Positions 6,019 through 12,826 of a stretch of 12,826 bases of DNA are shown one piece after another. Source of the DNA: an uncultured Rhodobacter sp. (GTDB lineage Bacteria; Pseudomonadota; Alphaproteobacteria; Rhodobacterales; Rhodobacteraceae). Under the pieces are notes generated by a model. The model did not search any database. It was not told the DNA's origin and was given only the letters and a program-made list of their open reading frames with translations. Position 1 is the first letter of the stretch. The number at the start of each line of letters is the position of its first letter. A program made the translations under genes and the position numbers. The stretch spans positions 1 to 12,826 of the forward strand of contig CALGTJ010000139.1 of the NCBI GenBank assembly GCA_937901435.1, written 5' to 3'.

Positions 6019-7212
6019 ATGCTGAATACATTCATTGTTTTGGTCACCGTGGGCGCGGCTGGCATCTTGCTCTATCCTCGTCTGGCCAAGGCGCGGCTGT
6101 GGCGGGCCTCGATCACACCGCTGGCCTCGATCATCGGCAGCGGGTTCTTGGTGCTTGGGCCGATATTTAACTCGTCCTTCGGGCAATTTGCGCCCCTGAT
6201 CATGCTTGGGCTATGCGTGGGGGCCTATCTGTTCGGCGCAGCGATCCGGTTCAACATCGCGCGGCTGGCAGAGGGGACAAACGCGCGCAGCCCGTCAGAA
6301 GAGAGGTTGGAAACTGTCGCTTCTTGGATTTTGGCCATCGCCTATGTGGTGTCCGTCGCCTATTATCTGAATCTTCTGGGCGCCTTTGCGGTCAGCATGA
6401 CGGCGCTGAATGACGCTTTTCATGCCAAGCTGATCACCAGCGGCGTCTTTGCCATCGTTCTGTTCGTCGGTTGGACGCGCGGCTTTCACGCGCTAGAGCG
6501 GATGGAGCAGGTCACGGTCGGCCTGAAACTGTCGATCATTGCCGGGCTGCTGTTCGGGCTGGGATGGTATTTCATCGACCGGGCGTCAATCGGGGCCTTG
6601 GTCGCCAACCCCGCCACCATCGGCGGCTGGCAAGGCATTGCCCTTGCGGCGGGCTTGCTGGTCACCGTCCAAGGCTTTGAAACCTCTCGCTATCTTGGGC
6701 AGGACTATGATGCGCCGACACGTATCCTATCCATGTGTCTGGCGCAGGGGGTGTCAGGTGCGATTTACATGCTCTACATCCTTCTGCTCAGCTATGTCTT
6801 CCCCGCAGGCACACTGGTGCTAAGCGAAACCGCCATTATCGACCTTATGGAAATCGTCGCGCCCATTCTGCCGCTGCTGCTGATTGCCGCCGCCATCAGC
6901 ACGCAATTCAGTGCGGCCGTGGCCGATACAGGCGGCTCTGGCGGGCTGATTGCAGAGCTGACCAGAGGGCGCATTTCGACGCGGGCGGGCTATGCCGTTT
7001 TGGTCACCATCGGCCTGATCCTGACATGGGCGATGAGCGTGTTTGAAATCATCAGCTACGCCTCGCGCGCCTTTGCGCTTTACTATGCGATTCAGGCGCT
7101 GATTGCGGCGAAGGGCGCGATGATCAAAGCCAAGCCCGGCAAAGCCATGGCCTTTGCCGGGCTGGGGCTTGCTGGTTTTGCAATTGCCCTGTTCGCGACG
7201 GCGGTGGACTAG
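6019..7212 (+). CDS. APC-superfamily-like 12-TM transporter
   Basis: 397 aa with about twelve hydrophobic segments and almost no large soluble domain, so an inner-membrane transporter. The first core helix carries an IIGSGFLVLGP motif (38-48), like the GSG-type unwound TM1 of APC/LeuT-fold carriers. The sixth region carries VTVQGFETSRYLGQDYDAPTR (216-235 region), like the GFE...P.R signature of amino-acid/polyamine carriers. The substrate cannot be told. The ATG at 6019 is the first start after an in-frame TGA at 6004-6006. It has no recognisable ribosome-binding sequence, consistent with a leaderless mRNA from the promoter upstream. It is flanked by a regulator remnant and a convergent LacI gene. 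A generic hypothetical membrane protein label is the alternative. Confidence 0.65.
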   Translation: MLNTFIVLVTVGAAGILLYPRLAKARLWRASITPLASIIGSGFLVLGPIFNSSFGQFAPLIMLGLCVGAYLFGAAIRFNIARLAEGTNARSPSEERLETVASWILAIAYVVSVAYYLNLLGAFAVSMTALNDAFHAKLITSGVFAIVLFVGWTRGFHALERMEQVTVGLKLSIIAGLLFGLGWYFIDRASIGALVANPATIGGWQGIALAAGLLVTVQGFETSRYLGQDYDAPTRILSMCLAQGVSGAIYMLYILLLSYVFPAGTLVLSETAIIDLMEIVAPILPLLLIAAAISTQFSAAVADTGGSGGLIAELTRGRISTRAGYAVLVTIGLILTWAMSVFEIISYASRAFALYYAIQALIAAKGAMIKAKPGKAMAFAGLGLAGFAIALFATAVD

Positions 7213-7234
7213 GCCGTTGCGCCCCAAAGCGGCC
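7212..7234. terminator. Small hairpin between convergent transporter and LacI genes
   Basis: GGCCG (7212-7216) can pair with CGGCC (7230-7234) in the 22-base gap between the two convergent stop codons. The stem is only 5 base pairs with a 13-base loop and no T-tract, so it is at best a weak bidirectional terminator. Confidence 0.25.
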
Positions 7235-8251
7235 CTACCCCATTTGCACCCGCGTCGTTTGCCCCACACAGACCTCGACCGGAAAGGCCACCGCCGTTTG
7301 CGTCTTGACCCCGTTCACGCGCGCTAAAAGATTGCGCGCCCCGGTCGAGCCCATCAGGTTCCTCGGCGTGCGAAAAGTGGTCAGCTGCATCGGCAGAACA
7401 CTGGCAATCCCAAGCTGATTAAAGCCAATGATCCCAATATCGTCCGGCACCGCCAAACCACGCGCCTGACAACACATCATCCCCCCGAAGGCCAGATGAT
7501 CGTTCAGATAACAGATCACATCCGGTCGCACCCTGTCTAGCAGTTGCGCCGTGCCTTCCAGGCCCGTGACAAAGCTGTTCCCGGCAGTGCAACGCGACGA
7601 CACAACCTCTATCCCGGCCCTTGCATAAACCTCGCGCACCCCCGCCAGACGGGCATCCGCACGCGGGTCAAACCCTTTGGCCGCACTGACAAAAGCGGGC
7701 CTTCGATAGCCCAGATCAAAGGCGTATTGGCCAATCCTCTGGCCAGCGATGGAATGGTCGATGCCAACACAGATATCAATCGGATCATCGGTGTGATCCC
7801 AGATTTCAAGAACCGGAATCGGCGTGGCGCGCAGCAAATCAAACGTGTCGGGATGATGATCCGTTCCGGTCAGAATGATCCCTGCGGGCTGCCATGATAA
7901 CAGACGCCGCACCCATCGCAATTCGGCCTCGGGGTCATATTCGGTTGTATCAATCACGCTGGAATAGCCCGCCAGATCAAAGATCCGGCGCATCCCGCTA
8001 AGGATATCGGCAAAAACTTCGCCCGCGAAGGTGGGAAAGGAAATGCCGATCAGGTTAGAGTTGGCAAGCGCCAGCGAGCGCGCGTTGCTGTTGGGCACAT
8101 ATTTCAGCTCACGCGCGATTTTCAGGATCTCGGCACGCTTCTTTTCGGACACGCCCTCGATGCCGCGCAAGGCGCGCGAGACGCTCATGATGCTGACATT
8201 CGCCTTGGCTGCAATGTCTTCGATTTTGGTTTGGCTATCGCGTTTCGTCAT
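7235..8251 (-). CDS. LacI-family transcriptional regulator
   Basis: 338 aa, the normal LacI/GalR length. The N-terminal HTH spans about residues 8-28 (KIEDIAAKANVSIMSVSRAL), the hinge helix lies around PNSNARSLALANSNLIGI (53-70), and a two-lobed sugar-sensing domain fills the rest. An AGGGG ribosome-binding sequence precedes the ATG at 8251. The gene is divergent from the sugar ABC operon beginning at 8430. A strong LacI-type palindrome (8310-8327) lies in the shared gap, so it most likely represses that operon and itself until a sugar or derivative binds. A possible own promoter on the minus strand (TTAACG, 17 bases, TATGAG) has its -35 inside that operator. It resembles the regulator remnant at 5327-5947, so the two are paralogues. 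Confidence 0.92.
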   Translation of the reverse strand: MTKRDSQTKIEDIAAKANVSIMSVSRALRGIEGVSEKKRAEILKIARELKYVPNSNARSLALANSNLIGISFPTFAGEVFADILSGMRRIFDLAGYSSVIDTTEYDPEAELRWVRRLLSWQPAGIILTGTDHHPDTFDLLRATPIPVLEIWDHTDDPIDICVGIDHSIAGQRIGQYAFDLGYRRPAFVSAAKGFDPRADARLAGVREVYARAGIEVVSSRCTAGNSFVTGLEGTAQLLDRVRPDVICYLNDHLAFGGMMCCQARGLAVPDDIGIIGFNQLGIASVLPMQLTTFRTPRNLMGSTGARNLLARVNGVKTQTAVAFPVEVCVGQTTRVQMG

Positions 8252-8309
8252 TTACGCCCCTGCGACAAAATCCAGATTGTTCTGATATCTCATATGGATA
8301 AAGCGCCAT

Positions 8310-8327
8310 TACGTTAACGCTAACGTA
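8310..8327. promoter_or_regulatory. LacI-family operator in the divergent LacI / sugar ABC gap
   Basis: ACGTTAACGCTAACGT (8311-8326) is a 16-base palindrome with one mismatched inner pair and the central CG typical of LacI-family sites; one further T/A pair extends it to 18 bases. It lies 59 bases upstream of the LacI start and 103 upstream of the ABC ATPase start. No convincing -35/-10 pair for the rightward operon was found in the 178-base gap. Confidence 0.65.
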
Positions 8328-8429
8328 GTTAAACACTTTTTCGCTTCGTATTTGAAAGCTCTTTCTGCACTGTGACGCACAGCGACAAAGCCAATTTCGA
8401 CAGAGATTGCGCGGTTTTGGGAGGAACGG

Positions 8430-9512
8430 TTGCCACATATTCGCTTTGAACAGGTCTCGAAAAGTTATGGGACGGTAGAGGTTTTGCCACCTTTCGACCT
8501 CAGCCTGAACGATGGGGAATTCACCGTTCTGGTCGGCCCCTCTGGCTGTGGAAAATCTACGACCCTGCGCATGTTGGCAGGGCTGGAAACGCTGTCGGGC
8601 GGGGAAATATACTTTGATGACAGGCCGATAAGCAGGCTGGACCCGAAAGACCGCGATCTGGCGATGGTGTTTCAGGATTACGCGCTTTACCCGCATATGA
8701 ACATCGCCAAGAACATGTCCTTTGCCCTGCGACTGGCCCGCGTTCCCAAGGCGGAAATTCAGGAAAAGGTGCAGCGCGTGTCAGAGATGCTGAACATCGC
8801 GCATCTGCTGGATCGCAAACCGGCGGAATTGTCGGGCGGACAGCGCCAGCGCGTTGCCATGGGGCGCGCGCTTGTGCGCGATGCCGGCACGTTTCTGTTT
8901 GACGAACCTCTGTCCAATCTGGACGCCAAGCTGCGCGGCAAGATGCGCGCCGAACTGGCCGAGATGCGCGATACCATCGACAAGAACATGGTCTATGTGA
9001 CCCACGATCAGGTCGAAGCGATGACCCTGGGCGACCGGATCGTAGTGATGTCTGACGGCTTTATCCAGCAACAAGGCACGCCCGAAGAGCTGTTCAAGGC
9101 CCCGGTGAACAAATTCGTCGCAGGCTTTATCGGCGCACCGACGATGAATTTTGTCGACGCCCATCTGTCAGACGAGGGCGGAACGCTGTGGGCCAAGGGC
9201 AACGGCTTTGCCCTGCCCCTGACGCCAGAGGCCGCCTCGCGCTTGCAAAACCTCGGCGACAAGGATGTGACCGTCGGCCTGCGCCCGTCCAGCTTTACCG
9301 CCGATGCGACACAAGGCGCGCCGATCGAATTGCGCGTGGTGGTATCCGAATCTCTGGGCGCGCAATCGGTTCTTGTGACGCGCTGTGGTGACGCCGAACT
9401 GCTGGTCGAAACGCAAAGTGCGTCGCCCGTCAGGACAGGCACCGTCCAGACCTTTGGCGTGCTGACCGACGAGATCATGATCTTCGACAAATTGTCCGGC
9501 CTGCGGATCTAA
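8430..9512 (+). CDS. Sugar ABC transporter ATP-binding protein (MalK/UgpC type), TTG start
   Basis: 360 aa ATPase that powers a CUT1-type sugar or polyol importer. Walker A is GPSGCGKST (36-44), the Q-loop is FQDYALYPH (81-89), the signature is LSGGQRQR (134-141), Walker B is FLFDEP (155-160) and the H-loop is THDQ (191-194). A C-terminal TOBE/regulatory region (about 240-360) marks the MalK/UgpC family. The start is TTG at 8430, supported by a good GGGAGGA 5 bases upstream and the expected N-terminus MPHIRFEQVSKSYG. It is the first gene of the operon continuing with the binding protein and permeases, under the divergent LacI regulator. Confidence 0.93.
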   Translation: MPHIRFEQVSKSYGTVEVLPPFDLSLNDGEFTVLVGPSGCGKSTTLRMLAGLETLSGGEIYFDDRPISRLDPKDRDLAMVFQDYALYPHMNIAKNMSFALRLARVPKAEIQEKVQRVSEMLNIAHLLDRKPAELSGGQRQRVAMGRALVRDAGTFLFDEPLSNLDAKLRGKMRAELAEMRDTIDKNMVYVTHDQVEAMTLGDRIVVMSDGFIQQQGTPEELFKAPVNKFVAGFIGAPTMNFVDAHLSDEGGTLWAKGNGFALPLTPEAASRLQNLGDKDVTVGLRPSSFTADATQGAPIELRVVVSESLGAQSVLVTRCGDAELLVETQSASPVRTGTVQTFGVLTDEIMIFDKLSGLRI

Positions 9513-9562
9513 TCGCTGGATCTGACATTTCTTTTGAACGTGGCATTAGGGAGGAACCAAGA

Positions 9563-10912
9563 ATGCACTCTTTCAAGACTATCCTGACCAGTACGGTGAT
9601 GGGCACGGCGGTCGCGATGTCCTTTGCGGGCTTTGCCGTCGCCGAAGGGCATGGCGGGCCATACGCGCCCTACGCGGGCACAACGCTGGTGATCAACGTC
9701 CCCGCGCATCCCCATTACACCGCGATGATGAAGGTGCTGCCGGAATTCACCAAAGAGACCGGCATCGAGGTCGAGGTGGACCAGCTGCAATACCTCAAGA
9801 TGCGCGAGCGCCAGACGCTGGAGCTTACGAAATCCGAAGGCGATTACGACATGATCGCCTATGTGGTGTTTTCCAAGGCGGATTATGTCTTTGCCGATCA
9901 GCTGGAAAACCTCGCCCGCTTTTTCATGGACCCAAAACTGGCGGACCCGAATTACGACGCGGATGACCTGATCGACGGCTATGTGGCCAATATTGGGATT
10001 GCGGGCGGCAAAAAGGGTTATCTGCCCGGCCAGACCGGGTCTTTGTTCGGCATTCCTTTCGGGTCGGAAACCTCGGTTCTGGCCTATCGCAAGGATATCT
10101 TTGAAAAGCACGGCATCCCTGTGCCAGAGAATTACGACCAACTGCTGGACGCCGCCTGCAAAATTCCAGAGGTCGAATCCGGCATGGGCGGGATGGCGTC
10201 GCGGGCGGCGTCTGGCCACCAAGCCTCTCATGCGTTCCTGTTGCATCTCGCCCCGCTGGGCGGTCGCGTCTTTGACGACAATTGGGAACCCATCATCAAC
10301 AACGCGGCCGGTGTCGCTGCGGCCAACGCGTTGAAAACCATCGTAGATTGCGGTCCAGAGGGCAGCCAGACCTTTGGCCCCGCAGAGGCGGCAGCCGCCT
10401 TTCAACAGGGTCAGGCCGCGATGTTCATGGACTCGATCGCCTTTGCGGCAGGGTTCGAGGACCCAAGCAAATCGACCGTTGTTGGCAAGGTCGGCTATGC
10501 CCTGCACCCAGAGGGCGTGCGTCGCGGCTCGCAAACCGGCGGCTTTGGCATCGCCATTCCCCGCAATGCCCAAAACAAGGAGGCCGCGTTTTTGCTGATG
10601 CAATGGCTGACGTCCAAGCATGGCGATCTGATGGTCGCGATGGAGGGTGGCAACCCCTCGCGTTTTTCCACCTATGAAAACGCCGATCTGAACGCGAAGT
10701 ACCCCTATTCGGCCACCTTTGGCGAAGCGTTGAAATACGCCGATCCCGACTGGCGTCCGATCATCCCCACATGGGGCAAGATCAACGCGGATATCGGCAC
10801 CACGATGAGTCAGGTTCTGACCGAAGGGCTGGACCCGCAAGAGGCGCTGGACGGCGTGGCAGAGCGTGCCCGCGCGATCATGGAAGAGGCCGGGTATTAC
10901 ACCTGGAAGTAA
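9563..10912 (+). CDS. Extracellular solute-binding protein, family 1 (sugar ABC transporter)
   Basis: 449 aa, as usual for CUT1 binding proteins. The N-terminus is a Sec signal peptide (MHSFKTILTS, a hydrophobic core, AVA|EG cleavage predicted after residue 27). There is no lipobox, so it is a soluble periplasmic protein. The mature part shows family features: VINVPAHPHY near the start, IPFGSETSVLAYRKDIFEKHGI in the middle, AFQQGQAAMFMDS and TGGFGIAIPRNAQNKEAA in the C-lobe. GGGAGGAA lies upstream of the ATG at 9563. It captures the substrate for the two permeases downstream; the identity of the sugar or polyol cannot be told. A long antisense frame across it is a codon-bias shadow. Confidence 0.92.
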   Translation: MHSFKTILTSTVMGTAVAMSFAGFAVAEGHGGPYAPYAGTTLVINVPAHPHYTAMMKVLPEFTKETGIEVEVDQLQYLKMRERQTLELTKSEGDYDMIAYVVFSKADYVFADQLENLARFFMDPKLADPNYDADDLIDGYVANIGIAGGKKGYLPGQTGSLFGIPFGSETSVLAYRKDIFEKHGIPVPENYDQLLDAACKIPEVESGMGGMASRAASGHQASHAFLLHLAPLGGRVFDDNWEPIINNAAGVAAANALKTIVDCGPEGSQTFGPAEAAAAFQQGQAAMFMDSIAFAAGFEDPSKSTVVGKVGYALHPEGVRRGSQTGGFGIAIPRNAQNKEAAFLLMQWLTSKHGDLMVAMEGGNPSRFSTYENADLNAKYPYSATFGEALKYADPDWRPIIPTWGKINADIGTTMSQVLTEGLDPQEALDGVAERARAIMEEAGYYTWK

Positions 10913-10929
10913 TCCCGGCTTGAAACGAC

Positions 10930-10952
10930 GGGGCCGCGCCAATTGCGGCCCC
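10930..10952 (+). terminator. Intercistronic hairpin after the binding-protein gene
   Basis: GGGGCCGC (10930-10937) and GCGGCCCC (10945-10952) form a perfect 8-base-pair G+C stem with a 7-base loop, 17 bases after the stop. No U-tract follows. It therefore looks like a partial terminator or 3'-end stabiliser, which would give more binding-protein mRNA than permease mRNA, as known for the malE-malF gap. Confidence 0.6.
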
Positions 10953-11003
10953 CTCTGTCCCAACACCGAAATCCTCTGCAACATCCGTCAGGCTGAGTGA
11001 GCA

Positions 11004-11921
11004 ATGCAAAGCGCGAATGTAAATCGGTTGACGCCGTATCTTTTCCTCGCTCCGGCTGTGCTGGTGATGGCCGTGGCCCTGCTCTATCCCATTGGCTACA
11101 TGATCTACGCCAGTTTTCTGGACTGGAACCCCAGCCAGCGGATCGGAGAGGCGGATTTCGTCGGCCTGCGCAATTACATCAACCTGCTCAGCGACGCCGC
11201 CTTTCGCGAAAGCTTTTTCGTCACCGTCAAATTCGCCGCCGTTGTCGTGACGCTGGAAATGGTTCTGGGCGTTGGTCTTGCGATGCTGCTGGACCGCAAT
11301 ATCCGCGGCATGTCCATGTTGCGCACGCTGTTCATCCTGCCGATGATGATCGCACCCATCGTCGTGGGTCTGATGTGGCGCTATATGTATCACCCCAGCG
11401 TGGGCATCTTTAACCGCACGCTGGAATCCCTCGGGCTTGACCCGATTCCATGGCTGAGCGATGGCGATTGGGCCTTTGCCTCGGTCGTGATTGCGGATGT
11501 GTGGCAGTGGACGCCATTCATTTTCATCCTCTCGCTCGCCGCCCTGCAATCCCTGCCTCAATCCGCGATGGAGGCATCCCGCATTGACGGCGCAACCGGC
11601 TGGCAGCAGATCATCTATATCAAGCTGCCGCTGATGATGCCCGTCCTGATCGTCACGCTGCTACTGCGCCTGATCGATGCTTTCAAAGTGCTCGAAGTCA
11701 TTCTGGTCCTCACCAATGGCGGGCCGGGCCTGTCTACCGAAATCCTGTCGTTGCGGATTTCGCGCACAGCGTCAGAATTCCGCGAGTTAGGCGAGGCCGC
11801 CGCCATGTCCAACTATCTCTTGATTTTGCTGGTCATTCTGACCTTCGCCATGTTCGCCTATTACAAGGCCATCGAGCAGCGCGCAGCCCGTCTGCGCAAG
11901 GCCGCAGAGGAGTCACTCTGA
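11004..11921 (+). CDS. Sugar ABC transporter permease (MalF/UgpA type)
   Basis: 305 aa with about six membrane segments. The first is PYLFLAPAVLVMAVALLYPIG (11-31). The cytoplasmic EAA loop, where the ATPase docks, is EASRIDGATGWQQIIYIKLP (190-209). These are the hallmarks of the BPD_transp_1 family, first permease of CUT1 importers. Its ribosome-binding sequence is weak (TGAGTGAG, a few bases before the ATG at 11004). Its TGA overlaps the ATG of the next permease by one base, so the two are translationally coupled and should form the heterodimeric channel. Confidence 0.92.
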   Translation: MQSANVNRLTPYLFLAPAVLVMAVALLYPIGYMIYASFLDWNPSQRIGEADFVGLRNYINLLSDAAFRESFFVTVKFAAVVVTLEMVLGVGLAMLLDRNIRGMSMLRTLFILPMMIAPIVVGLMWRYMYHPSVGIFNRTLESLGLDPIPWLSDGDWAFASVVIADVWQWTPFIFILSLAALQSLPQSAMEASRIDGATGWQQIIYIKLPLMMPVLIVTLLLRLIDAFKVLEVILVLTNGGPGLSTEILSLRISRTASEFRELGEAAAMSNYLLILLVILTFAMFAYYKAIEQRAARLRKAAEESL

Positions 11922-12798
11922 TGTCCGCCAAACCCTACGAGCGTCAGAACCCGGCCTTTTACGCCCTGCCCTGCTCGTCGCCCTTGTGGTGATGGCCGTG
12001 GGCCCCATCGCCATGATGCTGATGACCTCGCTCAAGCTGAACGTGGATATCATGTCTGACAGTTCTTCGCTGTTGTTCATGCCGACCCTGCGCAACTACG
12101 AAACCGCCCTTTGTGACTTTCTGTGGTACGAGGCGCCCCATATCGACTACTGCGACAAGACCTTTGGCCGCGCGCTGGTGAATTCGCTGATCATCGCGCT
12201 GGTTTCGACGGTTCTGACGCTGGTCATCGGCTGTATGGCGGCCTACGCGCTGGTGCGGTTCCGCTTTATGGGGCGCGATACGGTGTCCCTGTCGACATTG
12301 GCGATGCGGATGGTGCCGCCTGCGGTTCTGCTGGTGCCGGTCTTTGGCATCTGGACCTTTCAATTTCAGATCGACGGCACCCGCGCCGGGATCATCCTTG
12401 TTTATGTGGCGATGAACCTGCCATTCGTGATCTGGATCCTGCAAAGCTTTATCGTGCAGGTGCCCATCCAGCTGGAAGAAGCCGCGCGCATGGATGGGGC
12501 TGGCCCGTTTCAGGTGTTCTTTCTTGTCGTGCTGCCCCTGATCAAACCGGGCTTGGCGGCGGCGGCGATCTTTACCTTTCGCGTGGCGTGGAACGAGTTC
12601 CTGCTGGCCAACGCCCTGTCAGACCGCAACTCTCGCACGGTGCCCGTCACAATCGTGAACTCGATCACCGAATTTGACATCGACTGGGGCGTGATCATGG
12701 CGACGGGCATGTTGCTGGCGATCCCGCCAATCATATTCACCTTTGTCGCCTCACGACAGATCATCACCGGCATGACCGCCGGAGCCGTCAAAGGCTGA
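11921..12798 (+). CDS. Sugar ABC transporter permease (MalG type), apparent 1-base deletion near the 5' end
   Basis: The ATG at 11921 overlaps the previous stop and encodes MSAKPYERQNP, a typical hydrophilic N-terminus, but this frame stops after 23 codons. The permease itself lies in another frame from about 11954 onward (GLLRPALLVALVVMAVGPIAMM...). Adding one G at the CCCGG around 11950-11954 joins the two frames into a normal 292-aa protein. As read, translation could begin only at the GTG codons at 11986/11989 or the ATG at 11992, inside the first membrane helix (270 aa from 11986). The rest is intact: about six helices and an EAA loop EEAARMDGAGPFQVFFLVVLP. Two cysteines lie in the first periplasmic loop. 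Either a real frameshift or a sequence error. Confidence 0.82.
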
Positions 12799-12826
12799 TG
12801 ATGGAGTGGTTGTTCGCCCCGATGGA
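12798..12826 (+). CDS. Start of a further operon gene (partial)
   Basis: An ATG overlaps the permease TGA as TGATG and opens a frame to the window edge, MMEWLFAPMD. Only ten residues are visible. From memory, a small cytochrome-b561-like membrane protein with a similar MEWLxAPxD start can follow such permeases in Rhodobacterales, but this cannot be supported from so little sequence. Confidence 0.4.

Noticed and set aside
8370..8382. Small hairpin CTGTG-ACG-CACAG upstream of the ABC ATPase
   Set aside because: The stem is only five base pairs with a 3-base loop, expected by chance, and no regulatory logic could be supported.
9509..10984. 491-codon open frame antisense to the binding-protein gene
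   Set aside because: It is a high-G+C codon-bias shadow. The plus-strand protein has a signal peptide, family motifs and a ribosome-binding sequence, while the antisense product resembles no family.
1..12826. CRISPR arrays, tRNA/rRNA genes, insertion sequences, attachment sites
   Set aside because: No regularly spaced repeats, cloverleaf-like segments, transposase motifs or flanking inverted repeats were seen, including around the decayed locus.

Overview
The window (about 60% G+C by eye) looks like a chromosomal segment of a marine alphaproteobacterium of the Rhodobacterales (Roseobacter group). The grounds are the gene families present (MoxR/DUF2201 pair, YdcH/DUF465 protein, DUF2189 membrane protein, LacI-controlled sugar ABC systems) and the codon usage. 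No mobile element, RNA gene or CRISPR array was recognised.

Left part (1-3519): a leftward pair encodes a MoxR-type AAA+ ATPase and, overlapping its stop by ATGA, a VWA-like DUF2201 protein that runs off the left edge. Divergent from it are a small YdcH-type protein and a DUF2189 membrane protein. The shared 207-base gap carries a perfect FNR/FnrL box (TTGAT-N4-ATCAA). It is placed as expected for a class II activator site in front of a -10 element reading towards the YdcH/DUF2189 genes, which suggests oxygen-responsive control.

Middle part (3541-5947): a collapsed sugar ABC transporter locus. A leftward ATPase-permease-substrate-binding-protein operon and its divergent LacI-type regulator can all still be recognised. 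All four genes are broken by large deletions, and the transporter genes also carry two frameshifts and two in-frame stops. The former divergent promoter, the ATPase Walker A and the regulator's HTH domain are gone, so the ATPase and regulator remnants meet head to head near 5305-5327.

Right part (5970-12826): first comes a 12-TM APC-superfamily-like transporter whose promoter is overlapped by a LacI-family-type palindrome and predicts a nearly leaderless mRNA. A convergent, intact LacI-family regulator follows, paralogous to the broken one. Across a gap with a second, different LacI-type operator lies a rightward CUT1-type sugar or polyol ABC operon: ATPase (TTG start), periplasmic binding protein, an intercistronic hairpin, two permeases and the start of a further gene. 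The second permease carries an apparent 1-base deletion just after its start, so the operon may be damaged or the base may be a sequencing error. Altogether the region looks like a sugar-uptake neighbourhood in which one regulator/transporter set has been retained and a related one is being lost.
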